The notes under the pieces: generated by a model | What the model was told of the DNA's origin: nothing | Seen by the model: the letters and a program-made list of their open reading frames with translations, nothing else | The model's database searches: none | Part shown: positions 8,774 to 17,240 of the stretch, piece after piece | How the letters are laid out: every line of letters begins with the position of its first letter | Numbering within the stretch: position 1 is the first letter of the stretch | Source of the DNA: Siminovitchia fordii DSM 16014 = CIP 108821 | GTDB taxonomy: Bacteria; Bacillota; Bacilli; Bacillales; Bacillaceae_C | Assembly: GCF_000374565.1 (NCBI RefSeq) | Contig: NZ_KB894690.1 | Span: 150,920-204,275 of the forward strand | DNA length: 53,356 nt | Reading direction: 5' to 3' | Made by a program: the position numbers and the translations under genes

Positions 8774-9727
8774 TTAATATGAGGCAAGTAACTGATAGGT
8801 ATAAGCAATAAAAAGGCAGAGAAGTGGAATTGTCATGATGCAAAGTGCCGTTGTGATTAATACACCTAGCGAAGCAAAAAGTGAATCTCCGCCGTACTTT
8901 TGTACGTAAATACAAATAGTCGGAGCAGATGGCATACCGGATACAATGAACGCTGTTAGCAAAACGGGAGGCGGAACCGGCATTGCGATGAACGGGAGCA
9001 AAAGCAAAGGAATAAGCAGTAGTCTTATAAAAGAAGCTCTCCAAAGAAAAGTGTTTTTTAATGATGAAAAGAAGGCTTGCGCCTTAACATTGGCAACTAA
9101 TGCGCCGACAAGAATCATGGATAAAGGTACGGTCATTTTTCCTACACTTTCCAGAGTTCCTGCAATAAAAGCCGGCCAGCCAAAGGGGAGGAATAACAGG
9201 ATGAGACCGGCTGCTGTAGAGAGAATACCAGGGTTCACAAAAACAGCTCGCCAGTTTACCGCATCCTTTTTTCTTGTAAATAGATGGATACCGTATGCCC
9301 AAATAAAAATCAAATAACATACGTTAAAAATAGTGAGATAGATAATTCCTTTTTCTTCTAATAGGATAAAACTGACAGCATATCCGATAAACCCCTGATT
9401 ACCAAAAATCATCAGGCTTTCGAACACAGATTTTTGTTGCGCCGGCAGACGGGATTTTCTACTGAAATAGGCCGCAACAATTGCGGAAAGGATACAAATA
9501 TAGGCCGACATTGTCATCAGCCAAATAAAATCTTTCATAAATTCCAGCGAGAGTCGAATATTCAGAGAATGTAAAATGAGAGCAGGCAGAGTGATATATA
9601 ATAGGAGTTGGGTCAGCACAGCTACTGATCCTTGGCCCAGGATATTCCTTTTCCTGGCGGCCCAACCTAAAAAGGCGATACAATATAAAATAAGCATTTC
9701 CTGAAAAAACACACCTGATGAGATCAT
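8774..9727 (-). CDS. AEC-family permease (auxin efflux carrier/malate permease type)
   Basis: A 317-residue membrane protein with about ten hydrophobic segments. The family pattern is visible in an N-terminal half containing LYITLPALILHSLN and a C-terminal half containing VPLSMILVGALVA and SGMPSAPT. AEC proteins export or exchange small organic anions (malate, citrate, malonate) or, in plants, auxin; the substrate here cannot be told. The ATG at 9727 has GGGAGG seven bases upstream, better than the TTG/GTG codons just before it. Divergent from the DUF3238 gene. Confidence 0.85.
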   Translation of the reverse strand: MISSGVFFQEMLILYCIAFLGWAARKRNILGQGSVAVLTQLLLYITLPALILHSLNIRLSLEFMKDFIWLMTMSAYICILSAIVAAYFSRKSRLPAQQKSVFESLMIFGNQGFIGYAVSFILLEEKGIIYLTIFNVCYLIFIWAYGIHLFTRKKDAVNWRAVFVNPGILSTAAGLILLFLPFGWPAFIAGTLESVGKMTVPLSMILVGALVANVKAQAFFSSLKNTFLWRASFIRLLLIPLLLLPFIAMPVPPPVLLTAFIVSGMPSAPTICIYVQKYGGDSLFASLGVLITTALCIMTIPLLCLFIAYTYQLLASY

Positions 9728-9807
9728 CACCAACCCTCCCTGATGTTTAGGATATGATGGGTTCTTGTCACAGGTTCGAACTGAAAAGGGAAAGCGAGGA
9801 CGATAAT

Positions 9808-11046
9808 ATGGTCAGGCGTTATTTGATACCATTGATCAGTTTTATTGGAACTACTCTTGTAATGATTGGTAAAAAGCTTCAAACGAAGATGTCTTATCCG
9901 AAGCATTTTCCGATTGAGTCGGTTGAGCAGAGGACACATGAAGTCATTTTTCATTTTAGGAGCGGGAAGGGGCCGTTCCGAATATACAGGGAAGGCCGGC
10001 TGATTTATGAAGGGGATGATGAATCCTTTACGGATAACGAATTGGCTGCGGGGACTACTTATCTTTATACAATCGAAATAGGGTCCAGAAGAGGTATGCC
10101 TGAAAGGATGAAAGTCCAAACCTCAACGGACACAGCATTCAAAGAACCTGAAAGTGTTTTGAAAAATTGCACCCAAACGACCATTATTTCCAGGTCACTG
10201 GTTGCGATGGAGTGGGAGCCGATTGAAGGTGTGGAAGAATATCTCATTTACCGGAACGGCAAAAAAATTGCCAAGGTGGAAGAGCCCGTCTTTGTCGACC
10301 GCTGGGTCAGAAGTCAAGTGGAATATACATATGGGATATACGCCAAACGGTCGTTGGTATCAGAAAAAGATTTGGATCAGCCGGAACTCAGGGTAACAAA
10401 AAATGGGAAGAAAGAACAAAATGTTCCCATGGAGAAATTCCAAATGACAAAGGTGCTTGATTCATTGGAAGAAATTTTAAAACCGGAAGATGAGCTATAT
10501 GAGAAAAAGGAATGGAAATTTCTTTATAAAACATTCCTATCCAAAAATTGGATAAAAAACCCGAATAACCAATCTCCTTACCGTTATTTTAAAGGGGATG
10601 GACGCGGGTTTGATCCACTCTCACCTGATTACCGTTCAATGGCCGAAGTCGTTGTAACGGGAGATGGATCTGAGGTCAGGTTAAACAAAGACATAGGGAA
10701 AACGAAAGGATACGGGATGCTGCGAAAGTTGAAGAATGAAGAGACAGCTTCCGACAAGGGTATCTATTTGGAAAATGTTGCAGTGGATGGGGAGAAAGCT
10801 TCCTTTGTGCTGAAGCACTCAGTTACAAATCCTTTGGACGAATTGACAGTCGTCGACTATCAAGTTTGGGCTGATTTGCATCACAGCGGATATTATGACA
10901 TTACCGGAATACATGAGCAATCTCCTGATCATGAAGTTTATTTGAAGCACGGGATACAACGATCATGGACAGTCCTTCACCAGTCCGAGGACGAAGGGAT
11001 GGAGTGGATAGACCTGATGCATTGGAGAGTGTCGAATTTTAAATAG
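9808..11046 (+). CDS. DUF3238 family protein with fibronectin III-like modules
   Basis: A 412-residue protein. A short hydrophobic N-terminus (YLIPLISFIGTTLVMIG) suggests a signal anchor. Two beta-sandwich modules follow (about 30-110 and 115-205) with fibronectin-type wording: YREGRLIYEG...TYLYTIEI, and MEWEPIEGVEEYLIYRNGKKI...EYTYGIYA. The C-terminal half contains FKGDGRGFDPLSPDYRS, a hallmark of DUF3238, found mostly in Bacillaceae and of unknown function. ATG 9808 has GAGGA upstream; the frame opens earlier at 9754 without a ribosome site. Function unknown; probably cell-surface. Confidence 0.72.
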   Translation: MVRRYLIPLISFIGTTLVMIGKKLQTKMSYPKHFPIESVEQRTHEVIFHFRSGKGPFRIYREGRLIYEGDDESFTDNELAAGTTYLYTIEIGSRRGMPERMKVQTSTDTAFKEPESVLKNCTQTTIISRSLVAMEWEPIEGVEEYLIYRNGKKIAKVEEPVFVDRWVRSQVEYTYGIYAKRSLVSEKDLDQPELRVTKNGKKEQNVPMEKFQMTKVLDSLEEILKPEDELYEKKEWKFLYKTFLSKNWIKNPNNQSPYRYFKGDGRGFDPLSPDYRSMAEVVVTGDGSEVRLNKDIGKTKGYGMLRKLKNEETASDKGIYLENVAVDGEKASFVLKHSVTNPLDELTVVDYQVWADLHHSGYYDITGIHEQSPDHEVYLKHGIQRSWTVLHQSEDEGMEWIDLMHWRVSNFK

Positions 11047-11051
11047 GAAAG

Positions 11052-11079
11052 GTTCGGATGGTTTGTCCGAACTTTTTTT
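11052..11079 (+). terminator. Terminator of the DUF3238 gene
   Basis: The stem GTTCGGA/TCCGAAC (11052-11058 with 11066-11072) is followed by seven T. Confidence 0.9.
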
Positions 11080-11220
11080 AGTGTAAAACCTTTCATTTCA
11101 ACATGAAGGGTAGGGATAAGCTTCACTGCTTTAATGTATATGGAAACTGTCCGTACTGAGCACAAAAAGTCATGAATGAATTTAGCGAAATGATATGATT
11201 TTTATAAGGAGTTGATTGGC

Positions 11221-12081
11221 ATGGCATTGGTCGAATCTTTACAAAAAGCAATAGACTACATGGAGGAACATTTACTGGACCCCATCACTATTTCCGATAT
11301 TGCAGAACAGGCGAACGTGTCTCCTTTTCACTTTCAGCGTATTTTCATGATATTGACTGATATGTCCGTGGGAGAATATCTCCGGCGCCGGCGCCTGACA
11401 TTAGCAGCTCAAGAATTGTCCAGTACCGATAGAAAAATAATCGACCTTGCTTATCATTACGGTTACGATACTCCTGAGTCTTTCTCAAGAGCTTTCCGAA
11501 AACAGCATGGAATAACTCCAAGTGAAGCTAGGAAAGGTCAGGGAAGGCTGCAATCTTACAACCGGCTTATGATCCAAGTAAATCTGAGAGGAGCAGAACC
11601 AATGAACTATCGTATTGTCAAAAGGAGTGCATTTGAAGTAATAGGTATTAAACGGGGATTTCCGTGCGGAAATGGAGAAATGGGAATTCCAGGTGTACCG
11701 GACTTTTGGGAAGAAGTTAATGGAAACGGATCAGCTGCCCGATTATTGGAATTGAACAATGGGCAGATTAAAGGTCTGTTAGGTGTTTGTGCTAACCATA
11801 ATGTTGAGAACAATAGAACTGACTATTGGATTGCCGCTGAATCCAGCGGAGAAACATCTGATCAATTCTCAAAATTACATTTCCCTGCAGCTAAATGGGC
11901 TGTGTTTGAGGCCATAGGCCCTGCCCCGGAAGCCATCGTAGATACAACGAAAAAAATATATTCCGAATGGTTTCCTTCGAACAGCTATGAACCGGCTGAA
12001 ATAGCTACTTTTGAAGCATACATTGACCCTGACCCATATAAGAAAGATTCCTATAATGAGATCTGGATACCGATCAAATAG
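11221..12081 (+). CDS. AraC-family regulator with GyrI-like effector domain
   Basis: A 286-residue protein. Two helix-turn-helix motifs of the AraC DNA-binding domain lie in residues 1-105 (ISDIAEQANVSPFHFQRIF; IIDLAYHYGYDTPESFSRAFRKQHGITPSEAR). A GyrI-like (AraC effector-binding) domain occupies about 125-286 and ends EIWIPIK. Such SoxS/Rob-BmrR-type fusions sense small, often amphipathic molecules and activate efflux or metabolic genes; the ligand is unknown. AAGGAG nine bases upstream fixes the ATG at 11221. Transcribed alone, with a strong terminator. Confidence 0.88.
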   Translation: MALVESLQKAIDYMEEHLLDPITISDIAEQANVSPFHFQRIFMILTDMSVGEYLRRRRLTLAAQELSSTDRKIIDLAYHYGYDTPESFSRAFRKQHGITPSEARKGQGRLQSYNRLMIQVNLRGAEPMNYRIVKRSAFEVIGIKRGFPCGNGEMGIPGVPDFWEEVNGNGSAARLLELNNGQIKGLLGVCANHNVENNRTDYWIAAESSGETSDQFSKLHFPAAKWAVFEAIGPAPEAIVDTTKKIYSEWFPSNSYEPAEIATFEAYIDPDPYKKDSYNEIWIPIK

Positions 12082-12091
12082 TTTTGTTGAT

Positions 12092-12138
12092 AAAGCTGTT
12101 GGCAGCGGGAACTTCCCGAACTGCACAGCTTTTTTTTT
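12092..12138 (+). terminator. Terminator of the AraC/GyrI gene
   Basis: The outer stem AAAGCTGT/ACAGCTTT (12092-12099 with 12125-12132) encloses a second hairpin (CGGGAACTTCCCG) and is followed by a T-run. Confidence 0.88.
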
Positions 12139-12226
12139 CGTCGAAATCGAATAATGGGTTTGCCGCCTGAGTATTAGGGAAAATCATAAATAAAGCCATT
12201 TCATTATGTAAAGAGGAGGAATGTAT

Positions 12227-12766
12227 ATGCCCGCGTCAATCTTTTTGAATCTGCTAGCAGCCACAGGTTTGTTATTTTCTTATACCCCAGGGGATTCCAG
12301 CATACATACTCCACAAGCCATCCAACTCAAGAGCAGCGAAGCGAACCATGTGAATAGTCATGAACGAGGGATGGAGGAAGTGGCTGTAAATCTTGCGAAC
12401 GATTTTATCCTTCCGCTTAAACCTGATGGGGAAACCCTCGATTTAAAAACGAAGGAAGACTATATAAACTATTATAGGAATATCAGTGACTTGGATTTGG
12501 CGGAAAAGTTCCTTCAGTCATATTTCATAGAAAAAAACGGAGTCATGGAACTTATTCCGACCGAGCTCCCGCTCTGGTTTAACAGCAAGCTTCCATATGA
12601 ATTTAAAAAAATCAGCGATACAGAGATGAGTATCAGGCAGTTTAGCTCCATTGAATTATATGGACCTACTACATTGACCATTTTTTATAAAAAAGGGAAA
12701 GGAAATGAATGGATCATTGAAGGAGTACATTATAAAGCAGAGAAAAAAGAGTTGAACGTGATATGA
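12227..12766 (+). CDS. Exported protein of unknown function
   Basis: A 179-residue protein beginning with a short hydrophobic stretch (residues 4-18) that may be a signal peptide or anchor, then a polar alpha/beta-looking body ending in KGNEWIIEGVHYKAEKKEL. I do not recognise the family. The ATG at 12227 has GAGGAGG seven bases upstream; an in-frame ATG at 12221 is too close to that site. Its own terminator follows and it appears monocistronic. Size and aromatic-rich C-terminal half recall small secreted NTF2-like or IseA-like proteins, but I cannot support either. Confidence 0.6.
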   Translation: MPASIFLNLLAATGLLFSYTPGDSSIHTPQAIQLKSSEANHVNSHERGMEEVAVNLANDFILPLKPDGETLDLKTKEDYINYYRNISDLDLAEKFLQSYFIEKNGVMELIPTELPLWFNSKLPYEFKKISDTEMSIRQFSSIELYGPTTLTIFYKKGKGNEWIIEGVHYKAEKKELNVI

Positions 12767-12786
12767 TCGATCAGTTTGATTGTTCA

Positions 12787-12820
12787 AGGCGGCCTTCGTA
12801 TATAAAGCCGCCTATCTTTT
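12787..12820 (+). terminator. Terminator after the exported protein gene
   Basis: A perfect 7-bp stem AGGCGGC/GCCGCCT (12787-12793 with 12807-12813) is followed by ATCTTTT. Confidence 0.75.
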
Positions 12821-13086
12821 CATGTATGACATTAGACAAAGTTTTTTCTAACGATGATATGACTTTGTTCAGCCTGATGGACAGGGAGAAATCTTAGGAT
12901 GCGGCGTCATGGGGGTACATGCGCCCATAGAGGCGAGGACCAGGTTAATGTACACCTGCGGCAAAAATTCTTTGGAAACAACAAAGTAAAGCTTGATGAA
13001 TCTTATCAGTGACGTTTCACATGATGTAATGAAAGTCAGTTGCTGCTATGGTGGCTGAAACTGTCTTGCCTGTCTTTGCATTTTTC
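12821..13086. other. Intergenic stretch without a recognised gene
   Basis: Between convergent genes. It holds an ACAAAGT...ACTTTGT inverted repeat near 12836-12868. No open frame with a ribosome site and no RNA fold that I recognise. Confidence 0.5.
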
Positions 13087-13560
13087 TTAATAAATGGGTA
13101 TTAAAATCTCCGCAGTTTCTTCCAGGGCATTTTCATCAATATAATAAATTTCCACAGGAGATGAATGGTCAAACCATCGCTGCTTGTATCCATGCTCCTT
13201 CATCCAGGCGAAAACGGCGTCGTATCCTTCGCTTATCGTTTTGTTTGAACAGGATATTTTTGCATATTTCGTCATAGGAAGTTTGAATCCGATCATACCT
13301 TCAGGAATCTTATCAATCTCATCCACTTCAAGGCAGGCAAAATAGGTTGCGATAATTTCGTTGCACATATACGGGCTGAATAACACTTCTTTACTTTTTG
13401 TGTTATGAACTTCATCTACTCTGTTGAAAAAATCCTTTTGCAACTTGATGGCAGCATCGGGAAAGGAGTCCGGGAAGTTTACAGTGATACTTTGTCCAAT
13501 CAGCTTAAATTCTTTCTGAATGACTTCACATTCGAAAGTGGCAATGTTTTTTGGTTGCAT
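13087..13560 (-). CDS. GyrI-like/AraC effector-binding-domain protein
   Basis: A 157-residue stand-alone effector-binding domain (SOUL/GyrI fold). Typical features are a paired beta-alpha-beta layout, KLPMTKYAKISCS, EGYDAVFAWMKEHGY and the terminal EIYY...AEILIPIY with an acidic residue on the last strands. Such proteins bind small hydrophobic or cationic compounds; some bacterial members hydrolyse or sequester them, others inhibit gyrase. The ATG at 13560 follows AGAGGA by nine bases; earlier ATGs (13578, 13587) have no ribosome site. Second GyrI-type domain within 2 kb of the AraC regulator, but on the opposite strand. Role unknown. Confidence 0.75.
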   Translation of the reverse strand: MQPKNIATFECEVIQKEFKLIGQSITVNFPDSFPDAAIKLQKDFFNRVDEVHNTKSKEVLFSPYMCNEIIATYFACLEVDEIDKIPEGMIGFKLPMTKYAKISCSNKTISEGYDAVFAWMKEHGYKQRWFDHSSPVEIYYIDENALEETAEILIPIY

Positions 13561-13625
13561 AACCGTCCATCCTCTCATTTTTTTCAAATTGATTAATTCG
13601 ACCCGGAACGCCTTTTTCCTCTTTT

Positions 13626-14474
13626 TTAAGAACCTGCATACTTTAATGTGACAGGTCTTGATTTTTCCATTGTTGCCTTATAAATGCTGATGTCTCCAAT
13701 TGGGGGTACGAGCGATTCGGACTGGACTTTAAAATTTTCGTCAAGAGCAATTGTCCAAACAGCTTCATTATTGTTGGTCAGTACAACCGCCAACGTTCCG
13801 AATTGTACGACTTGATCCCAGTTAAATGAATCCATTCCGTCGTTATGGATCACCTTAATTCCATCCTGGCTGCTCGTAACCTCAATATTACCTCCCGACC
13901 AGCGGCCGTAGATGGATGGACCTACATAGTAATAGCCACCGTCTCCGCGGTCCCCATACGTAGCGATGTATTGATGAATGGTATGGTCAGCCGCCCGATA
14001 TGTTACGGCGGCCACATCGTTGGCCAGCCAATACACCTTAAAATCACCGGTTGTTTTATAGGGAAGTGTTTCTTTTGGCCAGGCAAAAATATGGAAGTAC
14101 GTTCTGTAATATATGGATTGCCCCGTTTCTTTATTTTCTTTGATGGATAAAACATGCTTGTAATCGGGAGAAAGCCGAACAATATTTCTTGTTCTTGTAG
14201 AATCAACAGCGAGAAGTATCCCATTGACTAAGATAAATAGGACAATTACCATTCCACCAATGAGCTTCTGCTTTTTACCAATTTTAAGCAAAAGAAGTAT
14301 GGATAGTCCAAGGAAGACGATGCTTAAAATATTAAGAAAGTAGAAAAAACGCTCATCGCTGTATTCGACTTGGAATCGGGCATGTAAAAACAAGAATGTC
14401 ATTTGACAAACGAAAAAGCCGATGGCGAGAAGAAGCAAAATCCAGCCACAGATTTGTTTGGTTTTCTTATTCAT
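13626..14474 (-). CDS. Membrane protein of unknown function with extracytoplasmic domain
   Basis: A 282-residue protein with three membrane segments in the first 95 residues (ICGWILLLLAIGFFVC; FFYFLNILSIVFLGLSILLLL; LIGGMVIVLFILVNGILLAV). A ~185-residue domain follows that should face outward; its repeated beta-strand wording (SPDYKHVLSIKE, YRTYFHIF, VVLTNNNEAVWTIAL) suggests a propeller or sandwich. I do not recognise the family. The ATG at 14474 overlaps the stop of the upstream Asp-box gene by 8 bases and has GGAGGT seven bases before it, so the two are translationally coupled and probably act together. Confidence 0.7.
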   Translation of the reverse strand: MNKKTKQICGWILLLLAIGFFVCQMTFLFLHARFQVEYSDERFFYFLNILSIVFLGLSILLLLKIGKKQKLIGGMVIVLFILVNGILLAVDSTRTRNIVRLSPDYKHVLSIKENKETGQSIYYRTYFHIFAWPKETLPYKTTGDFKVYWLANDVAAVTYRAADHTIHQYIATYGDRGDGGYYYVGPSIYGRWSGGNIEVTSSQDGIKVIHNDGMDSFNWDQVVQFGTLAVVLTNNNEAVWTIALDENFKVQSESLVPPIGDISIYKATMEKSRPVTLKYAGS

Positions 14475-15366
14475 TTGCCTGTACCTCCGTTGAAAACGCC
14501 CACGTTTTTCCATTATCCTTCGAAAGGAATTTTCCTTTTACTTCTCCGCCTGCATAATCGCCGCTGGGTCCCTGGTTTATGAGCATTGCCAGCTGATTTC
14601 CTTCTTTGAAGGGGGCTTCTGCAATCACAAAGATTTTACGATATTTGGCAGGAATTCGAATTTCCGCTTCATTCCAAGTCGCGCCGCCATCTTGTGTCAC
14701 ATGAAGTTCAGGTTGTTCAGGATTCAAGATACCAAACGATAAAAAACCTGTCTGCTCATCGGTAAAGCCGCCATCCGCAACTAACCTTGTGACATTGGAG
14801 TTATTGGTTTCTTTCCAAGTATTTCCACTATCAAGCGTCAAAAAGACACTCGACCGTTCTTGTGACATTGTACGGTCACCGGAAATGATGATGTAGCCGA
14901 AGCGGTCATTAAGAAAAGCAACTTTCCGAAAACGGATGGGTGGATAATCCTCTGCAATGATCACTTCTTCCCATGACTTTCCTTTGTCAAATGAGTGTAT
15001 CAATTTGATTGAATTTTCTTCTGGACTTGCTCCTTCCGAGTATAGGAAGGCTGCATGATTTTCTGTCAAGACATAGCTATTTTCAATCAGCTCCTCACGA
15101 TTCCCACTGTACTCCCCATTAAAAAGCGCATCTTTTTCAATCGGAATGGGGAGCCAGTTCTCTCCATTATCAAAAGTGATATTCACTTCATCATTTTGCA
15201 AGGAGTAATCAACTGCTTCGTCCGCATATAAGGGTTGTTTTATAGGAGGCTCCTGAATATTAGGTTCTTGTCCCACTGTACTTTTTGGAGACATAGGGTA
15301 GAAAATTAATCCGGCGATTTGTCCCACTATTATAAGGACCGCTATACCAAAGATAACATTTTTCAC
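14467..15366 (-). CDS. Membrane-anchored Asp-box (BNR-repeat) protein
   Basis: A 299-residue protein with an N-terminal hydrophobic anchor (about 4-24) followed by at least five Asp-box motifs of the S/x-x-D-x-G-x-x-W type (FDNGENW, FDKGKSW, LDSGNTW, QDGGATW, KDNGKTW). Such motifs mark six- or seven-bladed beta-propellers of the sialidase/YCF48/sortilin-like fold. No sialidase arginine triad is evident, so catalysis is not claimed. The start is taken as GTG 15366, eight bases after AAGGAG; a TTG at 15372 lies too close to that site. Coupled to the downstream membrane protein. Confidence 0.75.
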   Translation of the reverse strand: MKNVIFGIAVLIIVGQIAGLIFYPMSPKSTVGQEPNIQEPPIKQPLYADEAVDYSLQNDEVNITFDNGENWLPIPIEKDALFNGEYSGNREELIENSYVLTENHAAFLYSEGASPEENSIKLIHSFDKGKSWEEVIIAEDYPPIRFRKVAFLNDRFGYIIISGDRTMSQERSSVFLTLDSGNTWKETNNSNVTRLVADGGFTDEQTGFLSFGILNPEQPELHVTQDGGATWNEAEIRIPAKYRKIFVIAEAPFKEGNQLAMLINQGPSGDYAGGEVKGKFLSKDNGKTWAFSTEVQANE

Positions 15367-15468
15367 TATCAAATCTCCTTGAACTTTATAATATTACTAG
15401 TTTATCAGAAGGACTGGCACTGGTGAATATGGAAGAAAATGAATAAAATAGGAAAGTAGTTCAAGTTG

Positions 15469-16377
15469 ATGCTCCTGCTTGTCTTTTCAATCACGAAAGA
15501 GGTGAATGAGATAAAAAAGTACATAGGAATCATTTTTTTAGTTTTTAGTTTAGTATTTGCTTTCGGGGCTTTATCAGAATTTGAGGAGAATATGACCGCT
15601 TCCATCTTTATCTTGTTTCTCGTAAGTCTCCCGCTTTATCTGCTTGGCCAATTAATGCGTACATCTTGGACAGATTTCAAGAAAAAGGTAAAGCGCTGGC
15701 TCGCTATCTATGTTTACTGTATCATCATTGTTCCGCTCATATTTTATTCATATGAGACTTATGAAGAGAGAAAACAAAAAGCGATTTCGGATGGAAAATA
15801 TATCCTATATGAACCGGGAGCCAGTGAGCTCAGTTCCCTTTCACTTGTCTTCATGCTGGCACTTCTTCTTTTCATATCGATTCGTTTTTTCAGTCCCGAT
15901 TTAAAGCGAAAACGGCTTTTAACCGGTATTATTATTGGGACTGTTTTCTTGTACAGTGGCTTTCAATATGTCATGTGGTCTGATTATCGGGGGATTCATC
16001 AGGATCTTGGACTGGTTTCCCATTCTTGGACCGGAAAGCGGACAGTCAAATCATTCGATGAAATCAAGGGGATTTATGTACAGCCATCCGTACATAAAGC
16101 GAAACTGAGTGATCCGACTGACGAGACAGAATTCACCTGGAAGCTGATTTTTGTTGATCATCATAACGAAAAAGTAGAATATCATTTTCGAAGTTTATCA
16201 AAGGATTCATTAGAGGCAGCTCAGCAAATCAAGGGAATCGCCCAAGATAGCCAAATTCTGTTCCGGGTAAACGATATGAGCGACCAGATATTTAAGTGGT
16301 TTGATTTTGAATTGGAACTAAAAGAATTGGACAAGGAGCCTTTTTATCAATTTTTTGAGGTTAATAAAAGTCCGTAA
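15469..16377 (+). CDS. Multi-pass membrane protein of unknown function
   Basis: A protein of about 302 residues with some five hydrophobic segments in its first two-thirds and a soluble C-terminal domain (SDYRGIHQDLGLVSHSW..., FTWKLIFVDHHNEKVEYHF). The family is not recognised. The start is uncertain: ATG 15469 lacks a good ribosome site, while a GTG at 15502 sits directly on GAAAGAG. The gene is divergent from the Asp-box operon. Its strong codon pattern and lack of interruptions argue that it is real. Confidence 0.65.
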   Translation: MLLLVFSITKEVNEIKKYIGIIFLVFSLVFAFGALSEFEENMTASIFILFLVSLPLYLLGQLMRTSWTDFKKKVKRWLAIYVYCIIIVPLIFYSYETYEERKQKAISDGKYILYEPGASELSSLSLVFMLALLLFISIRFFSPDLKRKRLLTGIIIGTVFLYSGFQYVMWSDYRGIHQDLGLVSHSWTGKRTVKSFDEIKGIYVQPSVHKAKLSDPTDETEFTWKLIFVDHHNEKVEYHFRSLSKDSLEAAQQIKGIAQDSQILFRVNDMSDQIFKWFDFELELKELDKEPFYQFFEVNKSP

Positions 16378-16434
16378 CTTAATTTCTTACCAACTCGAGG
16401 TGAAGTTATTCTCTCCCATAAATGATAAACTTCA

Positions 16435-16481
16435 TGAAAAAATATGGGCATGGCTCGTTTCTAATCAAACCATGCCCATAC
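16435..16481 (-). terminator. Terminator of the DCC gene (possibly bidirectional)
   Basis: A perfect 11-bp inverted repeat TATGGGCATGG/CCATGCCCATA (16443-16453 with 16470-16480) has six consecutive T on its minus-strand 3' side. It can also stop the + strand gene ending at 16377. Confidence 0.88.
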
Positions 16482-16496
16482 CAAATTTCTCGCTAT

Positions 16497-16889
16497 CTAA
16501 GATAAAAATCTTCCACGCACATCTGAAGACGGGAGGATGCAGCTTTCCTTTTTTCCGAACCATTTGTAGCGGTTTTTGGCCAAAACATCGTATGCAAAAT
16601 TCCGTGCTGGCGCCGGGATGATCAACAGTATATAAGCCAACTTCCAAAGACCTTTCAGATGCCTGCAGATTCTCAAGGCTGCACCGGACTTGCAATAGGC
16701 CTTATTCCCTTCTATCAAAATCATACTGTCTACATTGGATTGTACATTATATTGTCTCAGCAGTTCTTGAGCGATATCGCTCTGGAGCATGGCAAAGCGA
16801 AAATGCCCTTTTGGATCATTTTTTATAATAAATTGGACGCTTGCATCGCAAAAGTTGCAAACTCCATCGAATAGTATGATTGAATGCAC
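16497..16889 (-). CDS. DCC-family (DUF393) thiol-disulphide oxidoreductase-like protein
   Basis: A 130-residue protein with the family opening ILFDGVCNFC (Cys11-x-x-Cys14, Asp at position 8), then FAMLQSD, ALRICRHLKGLW and NRYKWFGKKE...C near the end. DCC proteins resemble thioredoxin-fold oxidoreductases; their partners are poorly known. The start is GTG 16889, eight bases after AGGAGGG; the ATG at 16907 has no ribosome site. Monocistronic with its own terminator. Confidence 0.85.
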   Translation of the reverse strand: MHSIILFDGVCNFCDASVQFIIKNDPKGHFRFAMLQSDIAQELLRQYNVQSNVDSMILIEGNKAYCKSGAALRICRHLKGLWKLAYILLIIPAPARNFAYDVLAKNRYKWFGKKESCILPSSDVRGRFLS

Positions 16890-16993
16890 GCTCGGATCCC
16901 TCCTCATGTTGAGGTCTTTTTTTATTGTAACCTTTTATCATAGGAATTTTCCAATTGCCCTAACTAGTGCAAAAATAGTCGGAGGAGGGGGTT

Positions 16994-17240
16994 ATGCTTT
17001 AGTTGAATCAGAAGGGGCCGCTGTATGGTATCAGGTCATTGAGTTCGGGAAATTTATCCCTGGTCCTTTTGTAACGAAAGTACTCGGAGATTTAGGAGCG
17101 GAAGTCATAATCGAGATACCCGGAACAGAGGCCCTATTTGAAAGTGGGGTAATAAAATAGAAGGGGACAAAACCGTCTGGTGGGCAACACAAGCCCGAGA
17201 ACCAGATACGAGAGGAAACTGTAGGCGTAAGGTGTAAAAA
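16994..17240 (+). pseudogene. Relic of a class III CoA-transferase (CaiB/BaiF family), 5' fragment
   Basis: A GGAGGAGGGG ribosome site (16981-16990) leads into a broken frame. Frame of 17003 reads LNQKGPLYGIR; one base shift gives VIEFGKFIPGPFVTKVLGDLGAEVI; another gives EGDKTVWWATQARE. Together these follow the N-terminus of CaiB-type CoA-transferases (R-V-x-E-x-x-x-x-x-x-GPF-x-x-x-x-LGDLGAEVIK-I-E, then GD-x-x-R-x-W-x-x-x-x-R-N). At least two frameshifts and in-frame stops are visible and nothing of the remaining ~300 residues follows. It is a decayed, truncated gene. Confidence 0.75.
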
